From Alphaproteobacteria bacterium (GTDB lineage Bacteria > Pseudomonadota > Alphaproteobacteria > UBA8366), in NCBI GenBank assembly GCA_029861675.1, contig JAOTYV010000164.1, forward strand, positions 1 through 10,422: a stretch of 10,422 bases of DNA. Direction: 5' to 3'. The notes under the pieces were generated by a model. That model saw only the letters and a list, made by a program, of their open reading frames with translations. It was not told the DNA's origin and made no database searches. Below are positions 1 through 5,022 of this stretch, in pieces. The translations under genes and the position numbers were made by a program. Position 1 is the first letter of the stretch; every line of letters begins with the position of its first letter.

Positions 1-118
1 CCCGCAATTGTTTGAACAGATCGTGGTGATGAAGGACGGCAAGGTGGTCGAGCAGGGAAGCTACGACGTGCTGGCCGGACTCGATGGGTCGTTTAGCGAG
101 CTGCTCGATGTTGCCTGA
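1..118 (+). CDS. ABC transporter ATP-binding protein, C-terminal end (partial)
   Basis: Only the last 38 codons are in the window; the reading frame starts at base 2 and ends at TGA 116-118. The peptide contains VVMKDGKVVEQGSYDVL, which matches the segment that follows the H-loop in ABC ATPase domains (a strand, then a D-G-K/R-V-x-E-x-G turn, then H/Y-x-x-L). It ends in a short helix typical of the C-terminus of exporters or fused transmembrane-ATPase proteins. Nothing upstream is visible, so substrate and direction of transport cannot be told. It probably shares a transcript with the cyclic-nucleotide-binding-fold gene that starts 24 bases downstream. The family call is firm; any finer call would be guesswork. 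Confidence 0.85.
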   Translation, partial: PQLFEQIVVMKDGKVVEQGSYDVLAGLDGSFSELLDVA

Positions 119-142
119 CCGCCTGACAGGAAGGGGCGTGCG

Positions 143-601
143 ATGAGCCTGAGCGATGAATTCGAATGCCTGCGCAAGGTGCCGATGTTCGCCAATGTCG
201 ACGCGGCGCGGCTGAAGCTGTTGGCGTTTACCAGCGACCGGCTCGTGTTTGCGCCGGGAGATGTGGTGTTTCGGCAAGGGGAAGCCGGCGACGCCGCTTA
301 CTTTATCGTCAGCGGTTCGGCGGAAGTGCTGGTCCACAATCTCGACGGGGACCTGAGCGTCGCCGCGATCGGTGAGAACGAGATGGTCGGCGAAATCGCC
401 ATCCTGTGTGACGTGCCGCGGACCGCCACCGTGCGCGCGGTCAGCGAGTTGGTGACGTTGCGTATTTCCAAGGACCGCTTCTTCTGCGTGCTCGAGGAAT
501 TTCCCGAAATGGCGGTGGGGATCATGCGCGAGCTGGCGCGCCGGCTCGAGTTGACGACCGTCCGGTTGCGCGAGGCGCATGCCCGGCACCCCGCTTCCTG
601 A
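143..601 (+). CDS. Stand-alone cyclic nucleotide-binding-domain protein (CRP-type sensor fold, no DNA-binding domain)
   Basis: A 152-residue protein that is essentially one cNMP-binding domain. Residues 13-40 fit the N-terminal helix and first strands (VPMFANVD, then FAPGDVVFRQGE). Residues 54-59 (FIVSGS) are the typical strand-turn, and 82-95 form a phosphate-binding-cassette-like segment with V82-G83-E84 and P92-R93-T94-A95, including the arginine that contacts the cyclic phosphate in classical members. The C-terminal helix (about 112-145) replaces the winged helix of CRP/FNR regulators, so it is unlikely to bind DNA by itself. The ATG is preceded by AGGAAGGGG at 128-136, spacing 6. It lies 24 bases after the ABC ATPase gene and is probably co-transcribed, so it may modulate that transporter (inference). 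Ligand binding is not proven; many such small domains have lost it. The final codons carry no obvious targeting signal. Confidence 0.88.
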   Translation: MSLSDEFECLRKVPMFANVDAARLKLLAFTSDRLVFAPGDVVFRQGEAGDAAYFIVSGSAEVLVHNLDGDLSVAAIGENEMVGEIAILCDVPRTATVRAVSELVTLRISKDRFFCVLEEFPEMAVGIMRELARRLELTTVRLREAHARHPAS

Positions 602-634
602 CGAACCGGGTCGCAGCCGCGCGCTGTGAATTGA

Positions 635-1426
635 TCAGCTCTTGAAGTCGACGATAACCGGCACGTGATCCGACGCTTTTTCCCAGCCGCGTGCGTCCCG
701 CAATACGGACGCGCCGTTTAGGCGCGGCGCGAGCGGTGGCGTCACCCAGACATGATCGAGCCGGCGGCCGCGGTCCGACTCCGACCAATCGCGCGCGCGA
801 TAGCTCCACCAGCTATAAAGATTTTCCGCAGGCGGTATGAACTGGCGCACCGCATCGACCCAATCCAGGGATTGCTGCAGCTTCGCCAATCGTTCGACCT
901 CGACTGGCGTATGGCTGACCACTTTCAAGAGCTGTTTGTGCGACCAAACGTCGGTCTCCAGCGGCGCAATGTTGAGATCGCCGACCAGGATCATCGGCCG
1001 CGCCGAATCGCGCGACTCCGGAAACCACGCGGTCATCTCGTCGAGAAATTGCAGTTTGTGTGCGAACTTGTCGTTGGCGTCCGGATCCGGAACGTCGCCT
1101 CCGGCGGGAATATAGAAATTGTGAAGTTCGGTCCCGTCGGGCAATTCGGCGGCGACATGACGGGCGTCGCCCCGGCCGCACCAATCCCGCCGATCCTGCC
1201 GGGCGAGCGGCAGACGCGACAGAATGGCGACACCGTTGTAGCCCTTCATGCCGCTGAAGCAGACATGCGGATAGCCGGCCTCCTGCACCGCGTCGAGGGG
1301 GAACTTATCGTTGTCCACCTTGGTTTCCTGCAGGCAGATAACGTCGGGCGATTCGGTCGTCGCCAAATGATGCAGCAGCGGCATGCGCAGGCGAACCGAG
1401 TTGATGTTCCAGGTGGCGAGGCGCAT
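635..1426 (-). CDS. xth: Exodeoxyribonuclease III (AP endonuclease, EEP fold)
   Basis: A 263-residue exonuclease III, the usual family length. This Mg-dependent enzyme cuts 5' to abasic sites and trims 3' ends in base excision repair. All hallmark motifs are visible in order: N7 in TWNINS, E34 in CLQETK, GYNGVAILSR at 62-71, Y105 in NFYIPAGGD, D150 and N152 in LVGDLNIAP, WWSYRARDW near 206-214, D224-H225 in RRLDHVWVT, and the catalytic D253-H254 pair in KASDHVPVIVDF. The ATG at 1426 has GGAGAA about 9 bases upstream. It starts 25 bases after the stop of the FAH-family gene, so the two may be co-transcribed. It converges with the cNMP-fold gene across only 33 bases, in which I see no clear terminator. 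In many alphaproteobacteria xth sits directly after lolA; here four other genes or gene remnants lie between. Confidence 0.96.
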   Translation of the reverse strand: MRLATWNINSVRLRMPLLHHLATTESPDVICLQETKVDNDKFPLDAVQEAGYPHVCFSGMKGYNGVAILSRLPLARQDRRDWCGRGDARHVAAELPDGTELHNFYIPAGGDVPDPDANDKFAHKLQFLDEMTAWFPESRDSARPMILVGDLNIAPLETDVWSHKQLLKVVSHTPVEVERLAKLQQSLDWVDAVRQFIPPAENLYSWWSYRARDWSESDRGRRLDHVWVTPPLAPRLNGASVLRDARGWEKASDHVPVIVDFKS

Positions 1427-1451
1427 ATCGATACGTTCTCCGCGATCCGTG

Positions 1452-2135
1452 TCAGACGATCTTCAGGGTGAGGTCGGTGAGCCCGTCCACATGGCCGATC
1501 AGGTTGTCGCCGGGCACGACGGCGGACACGCCGGCCGGCGTGCCGGTCATGATGACGTCGCCGGGGTACAGCGTGATCAGCCCGGAGAGATAGGAAATCG
1601 TCTCCGGCACCGACCAGATCATCTTGTCGAGATCGGATTCCTGACGCACCTCGCCATTCACGGTGAAGCGCAACATGCCCTTGGCGACGTGTCCGACGTC
1701 CGCCGCGCTGTGCAGCGGTCCGCAGGGCGCCGCGTTGTCGAATCCCTTGGAGAGCGCCCAGGGCCGGCCCATTTTCTTGGCCACCGATTGCATGTCGCGC
1801 CGGGTCAGGTCGAAGCCGACACCGTAGCCGAAGGCGCACTCGAGCGCATTTTCGACCGCGATGTTCGTGCCGCCCTTGCCGAGCGCCACGATCATTTCGC
1901 ATTCCGGATGCATGTCCTCGGTGGCGGTCGGATAGGGCAGCGTATCGTCGAGGAAAACGGCATCGGCGGCTTTGGTAAAGAAAAACGGCGGCTCGCGGTC
2001 CGGGTCATGACCCATTTCGCGCGCGTGCTCCGCATAGTTGCGCCCGACGCAGAAGATGCGGCGCACGGGGAAGGGCTTTCCGCCTACCACCGGGAGGGTC
2101 GGGGTGTCCCACAAGGGTATCGCGGTGTCGGTCAT
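1452..2135 (-). CDS. Fumarylacetoacetate hydrolase family protein (fumarylpyruvate hydrolase-like)
   Basis: A 227-residue single-domain FAH-family enzyme, of the YcgM/NagK size class that cleaves C-C bonds in acylpyruvates such as fumarylpyruvate from gentisate breakdown. Visible motifs are FCVGRNYAEHAREMGHD at 28-44, EPPFFFTKAADAV at 48-60, metal ligands E78 and E80 in HPECEM and D109 in GFDLTRRD, then PWALSKGFDNAAPCGPL at 125-141 and GDVIMTGTPAGV at 192-203. The start is fixed by AGGAAGG a few bases upstream of ATG 2135; a longer frame to 2315 exists but only reads through a decayed neighbour out of frame. The gene begins 2 bases beyond the stop codon of the reductase pseudogene, so both once formed an operon, which would fit an aromatic or ring-cleavage pathway (inference). 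xth follows 25 bases downstream. Exact substrate unknown. Confidence 0.93.
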   Translation of the reverse strand: MTDTAIPLWDTPTLPVVGGKPFPVRRIFCVGRNYAEHAREMGHDPDREPPFFFTKAADAVFLDDTLPYPTATEDMHPECEMIVALGKGGTNIAVENALECAFGYGVGFDLTRRDMQSVAKKMGRPWALSKGFDNAAPCGPLHSAADVGHVAKGMLRFTVNGEVRQESDLDKMIWSVPETISYLSGLITLYPGDVIMTGTPAGVSAVVPGDNLIGHVDGLTDLTLKIV

Positions 2136-2137
2136 GC

Positions 2138-2364
2138 TTATCCTTCCTTTGGCGCGGTGCCGGTCTTTGAATCGGGTGTGACGGTTTCGCCCGGGCGCCG
2201 CTTCATGACGTGGTCGTCGTAAAAGGCGTCGGCGTGAATATGTTCGGCTAACATGCCGCGCGCCTGCAACGCGGGCAAGGCCGCTTCGGCCGCAACCGCA
2301 CGCGCCGGATGTCATGGGTCAGGTCGGTAAGGGAGTCGACTCGGAAGCGGTAATTTTGCGTCAT
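2138..2364 (-). pseudogene. Remnant of a flavin/NAD(P)H-dependent oxygenase-reductase, internal deletion
   Basis: Two pieces of one protein family lie back to back in different frames. From ATG 2364 the first frame gives MTQNYRFRVDSLTDLTHDI followed by RRVRL, which is how the FAD-binding domain of ferredoxin-NADP reductase-type oxygenase reductases begins; this frame stops at 2248-2250. The second frame, open only after a TGA at 2312-2314, gives AEAALPALQARG and then EHIHADAFYDD, which is how the NAD-binding domain of the same family ends, and finishes at TAA 2138-2140. The roughly 200 residues normally between them (FAD, flavin and NAD sites, CGPP motif) are missing. The junction therefore lies near 2255-2310. 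Earlier in-frame ATGs at 2370, 2379 and 2406 could be the original start. The stop codon sits 2 bases before the FAH-family start, so the tail may persist because translation or transcription of that gene runs through it. The family call comes from two short segments only. Confidence 0.7.
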
Positions 2365-2408
2365 TGCCATCCGCGGCATCCCGAATTGGCTTTGCCGGCC
2401 CGCCATCG

Positions 2409-2450
2409 TAGACCAATTCTTGTTTAAATTGACTCAAGTGAAATGGTCTA
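2409..2450. promoter_or_regulatory. Long inverted repeat, candidate operator of the FAH/xth operon
   Basis: TAGACCAATTC (2409-2419) is matched in inverse orientation by GAAATGGTCTA (2440-2450): 10 of 11 positions pair, and the outer seven (TAGACCA/TGGTCTA) are perfect. The arms are 20 bases apart, with half-site centres about 35 bases apart. The inside is AT-rich and contains a further TTG/CAA pair offset by two bases. The element sits just upstream of the reductase remnant and FAH-family gene on the minus strand, in the most AT-rich stretch of this half of the window, where a promoter is expected. TGGTCTA resembles half-sites bound by GntR-type regulators (inference). No clear -35/-10 pair could be assigned, and no regulator gene is in view. 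Confidence 0.4.
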
Positions 2451-2479
2451 TCTCTTTGTTTTTACGCAAATATGTCGTC

Positions 2480-2498
2480 GCGAACCGTTTCGGTTCGC
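2480..2498 (-). terminator. Hairpin after the alpha/beta hydrolase gene, possible terminator
   Basis: GCGAACCG (2480-2487) and CGGTTCGC (2491-2498) form a perfect 8-bp stem with a three-base loop. It lies 12 bases past the hydrolase stop codon on the minus strand, the right place for a terminator. There is no U-tract behind it; the following sequence is GACGACATATTTGCG. It may therefore be a weak or factor-assisted terminator, or a 3'-end stabilising hairpin. Confidence 0.5.
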
Positions 2499-2510
2499 TC
2501 GTGATTTTCT

Positions 2511-3494
2511 CTAATCGGCGGAAAGCCGCCGTTCGGCTTCGGCGTCGATCATGTCGAACACCAGGTCGCGGCACCGGTCCGGCCGTTCGCAAACCATCAT
2601 GTGCCCACTGTCCGGAACCACGGTGAAACGGCTGCCGCGGACCCGGGCCGCGACGTCGCCGGCGACCGCCGTGACCCAGCGCGCGGCCCCGGTGCCGGGG
2701 TCCGGGATTTCCGGGTCGCCGCCAACGAAGCGCGCCGGGAACGGAAATTTCGGCAGACCGTCCCACACACGGGTGTTGTGCACCGATCGGAAGAACGCCG
2801 CTTCGACCCGGGGCGCGCAAGCGAGTTCGAATTCGTCGCCGTCGGGGCGCAAGGTGGCCTCGCAATGGGCAGCGAGCATGGCCGGATCGAATTTCGAGAA
2901 GGCGCCATGGGTGGCCAGTTTGTCGGCGAAGGCGGCGGGCGATTGCCAGCGGGCGCGCCGCCGTTCGGTCAGTTGGGCGCGTTCCGCGGAATTCTCCATG
3001 GCGTCGGGATGGCGCTGATGGTCGCGCCCGATCATGATCGGCGGTTCGAAAAGCGTCATGCCGGCCCACGGCACGGCGCCGTCACGAATACCCAGATGCA
3101 ATGCGGCCGCGCCGGAAATCGAATGGGCGGCGTAGTAGACCGGCGCTCCGTTTTCGCGCCGGCACACGGCGTCGGTCACTGCCGCAAGGTCGTCCGCCTG
3201 CGTGTCCAGCGTGACCGATGCGTCCAAGGGGTCGGGCGGTGTGTCCGAGCCGCCATGGCCGCGGGCATCGAAGGCATACAGCACCGCGCGATGCGCCAGC
3301 ATCTCGAACCACGGCAGATAGGACCCCGCCGCCATGCCGGTGGCGTGCCCGCACAGCAGGACGGGACCGGGTCCCGATGCCGCAGGTCCCGTAAGCCGGT
3401 AGACGGAAAGATTGATACCGCCGGCCGCCGGCACGAAAAACCGTTCCGCCTTGTTCTCGGGGATGGAACGATGCGGCGTCGTGCCGCGGGACAT
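2511..3494 (-). CDS. Alpha/beta hydrolase fold protein
   Basis: A 327-residue single-domain alpha/beta hydrolase. Residues 44-58 (PVLLCGHATGMAAGS) are the strand 3 oxyanion region, with CGH in place of the usual HG. YAFDARGHGGSDTP at 73-86 is the conserved strand 4 loop. The nucleophile elbow is A123-H124-S125-I126-S127, with S125 the presumed nucleophile; the common flanking glycines are replaced by Ala and Ser. The acid is probably D260 in FVGGDPEIPDPG and the base H298 in VVPDSGHMM. Cap helices lie around 150-240. There is no signal peptide, so it is probably cytoplasmic. Its ATG lies one base after the stop of the amidotransferase gene (TAGCATG), with no good ribosome-binding site of its own, so translation is probably coupled. 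The substrate is unknown; esters, amides and ring-cleavage products are all possible. A hairpin follows the stop codon. Confidence 0.88.
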   Translation of the reverse strand: MSRGTTPHRSIPENKAERFFVPAAGGINLSVYRLTGPAASGPGPVLLCGHATGMAAGSYLPWFEMLAHRAVLYAFDARGHGGSDTPPDPLDASVTLDTQADDLAAVTDAVCRRENGAPVYYAAHSISGAAALHLGIRDGAVPWAGMTLFEPPIMIGRDHQRHPDAMENSAERAQLTERRRARWQSPAAFADKLATHGAFSKFDPAMLAAHCEATLRPDGDEFELACAPRVEAAFFRSVHNTRVWDGLPKFPFPARFVGGDPEIPDPGTGAARWVTAVAGDVAARVRGSRFTVVPDSGHMMVCERPDRCRDLVFDMIDAEAERRLSAD

Positions 3495-3495
3495 G

Positions 3496-4290
3496 CTATG
3501 CGGCTCGAATGGACGCAGCGCCGGCGTCGCGGCGCTCCATGCGCGCGCGGCACGCGGCTTGGAAGGCCGTGAACATTTCTTCCGAAAGCGGCGCTTCGAA
3601 GGGTATGGGATGTTCCGGGTGCCACTGCACGCCGAGCACGAATCCCTTGGCGTCGGGGATGCTGACCGCTTCGATCACGCCGTCGTCGCTGATCGCGTCG
3701 ATGAACAGGCCGTCCGCCGGCCGGTCGATCGCCTGTGCGTGCAGGGAATTGACCATCACTTCGCCGCCGCCGCCGTTCAATTTCTCGAGCAGGCCGCCCG
3801 GCTGCAGCGTAATCGGATGGCGCGCCCGGAGCCGCTGTTCCGGCGTCAGCGACCGGTTCATGCGGTGTTCGTTCTTGCCGGGCAGCTCGTGGACGTTCTG
3901 GTGGAGCGTTCCGCCGAGCGCCACATTCAATTCCTGAATGCCCCGGCATACGGCGAACAGCGGCACGCCATGCTCCACCGCCAGCCGGATCAGCGGCAGT
4001 GTCGTGGCGTCGCGGTCCGGGTCGTGCTGGGTGCCTGTGCGGCTCGATTCGCCGTCATACAGATGCGGCTCCACATTCGATCCCGCGCCGGTCAGGAACA
4101 CGCCGTCGAGACGATCGAGCAATGTCTTGAAGCAGGCCACTTCGCCCATCGCCGGAACCAGGAGCGGCAGGCAGCCCGCGCCGTCGACCAGGCTGGAGAT
4201 GTATTTCGCGCCGACGCGGTGGCTCGGTCGGCCGTCGATCAGGACGGCGCAGGCGGGGACGCCGACAATGGGACAGGGCTGTTTACTCAT
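3496..4290 (-). CDS. Class I glutamine amidotransferase-like hydrolase (peptidase C26, PuuD-like)
   Basis: A 264-residue protein of the gamma-glutamyl-GABA hydrolase group, which cuts gamma-glutamyl amides, for example in putrescine breakdown. The catalytic triad is complete: C115 in FAVCRGIQELNVALGG, and H224 and E226 in GVQWHPEHP. Other family marks are LTGAGSNVEPHLY at 66-78 (oxyanion loop) and VNSLHAQAID at 180-189. There is no synthase domain, so it works as a free-standing hydrolase. An in-frame TGA lies two codons upstream of ATG 4290, so this or a later codon is the start, although no clear ribosome-binding site precedes it. The alpha/beta hydrolase follows one base after the stop, implying one transcript and perhaps one pathway. 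No other putrescine genes are in view, so a role on GABA conjugates is a family-based guess. Confidence 0.92.
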   Translation of the reverse strand: MSKQPCPIVGVPACAVLIDGRPSHRVGAKYISSLVDGAGCLPLLVPAMGEVACFKTLLDRLDGVFLTGAGSNVEPHLYDGESSRTGTQHDPDRDATTLPLIRLAVEHGVPLFAVCRGIQELNVALGGTLHQNVHELPGKNEHRMNRSLTPEQRLRARHPITLQPGGLLEKLNGGGGEVMVNSLHAQAIDRPADGLFIDAISDDGVIEAVSIPDAKGFVLGVQWHPEHPIPFEAPLSEEMFTAFQAACRARMERRDAGAASIRAA

Positions 4291-4347
4291 GCATCAAAAA
4301 TGGCATTGCGCCAAAGCGGCGGCAACCCCCTTTTCGGGTGATTTCAG

Positions 4348-5022
4348 CTATTCCGGCGTGGTTTTATCTTGCTGCTCAACAAATTTGAACAATTTGGACG
4401 GGAGCTTGCCGCCGAAACGGGTGTTCTGCAGGGTTACCTGGGTATGGTTGTCCTGGGAGTCGCGGATCGTCCATTTGCGCAATTCGAGCGGGCCGTCGGA
4501 AAAAGTCAGGGTAATTTCGCCGAGCTCCGGATTGTCCCGGGTAACCATGCTGATTTGCAGCAGTCCCGCTTCGTTCTGGAACCCGGTGACTTTCAAGCCA
4601 TCCTTGAAGGAGACGTTTTTTTGAACGAGAAACTGCGCCGGCGTTTTGACCAGCGGCAGGACGTTGGTTTCCTTCAATTCGCGGTCGACGTGATAAAACC
4701 ATATCCCGTTGGCGATCAGCAGATGCGGGACCGGCGCGTCATATTCGAAGCGAAACTTTCCCGGCCGGTTTACATAAAGGTCGCCTTGCCATGCGGAGCC
4801 ATCCGGATTGACCTGAATAAACCGGGATCGCATGGTCTTGATGCGGTTGAGATAGCCCTCGATCCGGTCGATCGCGCCAGCATCCGCCGCTTGCGGCGGG
4901 GGAGGGGGCGCTGCGGCCGCCGACGGCGCCGGCAAAAGAAGACAGACGGCCAGCGCGGCGCCCGTGAAGCGTCGCCGCGCCGAGTCAGTGGCTGCCGATA
5001 AGAATTTCACGTTTTCCCACAT
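4348..5022 (-). CDS. lolA: Outer-membrane lipoprotein carrier protein LolA
   Basis: About 224 residues. LolA carries lipoproteins across the periplasm from the LolCDE inner-membrane complex to the outer membrane. A signal peptide is visible: RRR at 16-18, a hydrophobic core TGAALAVCLLLP, then an Ala-rich cleavage region ending near residue 38, followed by a short proline run. The mature part has the family pattern: IDRIEGYLNRIKTMRSRFIQ, then GDLYVNRPGKFRFEYDAP at 80-97, LLIANGIWFYHVDREL at 101-116, and NTRFGGKLPSKLFKF near the C-terminus. ATG 5022 lacks a ribosome-binding site; GTG 5010, with GGGA four bases upstream and giving MKFLSAATDSARRR, is an equally good start. Either start lies inside the end of ftsK (overlap of 26 or 38 bases), so translation is probably coupled. 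A longer open frame upstream to 5484 is an out-of-frame reading of ftsK. Confidence 0.93.
   Translation of the reverse strand: MWENVKFLSAATDSARRRFTGAALAVCLLLPAPSAAAAPPPPPQAADAGAIDRIEGYLNRIKTMRSRFIQVNPDGSAWQGDLYVNRPGKFRFEYDAPVPHLLIANGIWFYHVDRELKETNVLPLVKTPAQFLVQKNVSFKDGLKVTGFQNEAGLLQISMVTRDNPELGEITLTFSDGPLELRKWTIRDSQDNHTQVTLQNTRFGGKLPSKLFKFVEQQDKTTPE

Noticed and set aside
752..1471. Open frame of 239 codons opposite xth
   Set aside because: Shadow of exonuclease III, whose motifs are all intact on the minus strand.
2136..2315. N-terminal extension of the FAH-family protein to an upstream ATG
   Set aside because: It reads the reductase remnant in the third frame; the FAH start at 2135 has a strong ribosome-binding site.
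2601..3572. Open frame of 323 codons on the plus strand opposite the alpha/beta hydrolase
   Set aside because: Shadow frame crossing two real minus-strand genes; no start signal or motif.
4291..4347. Terminator between lolA and the amidotransferase
   Set aside because: Only a short CCC/GGG stem around GAAAA without a U-tract; too weak to call.
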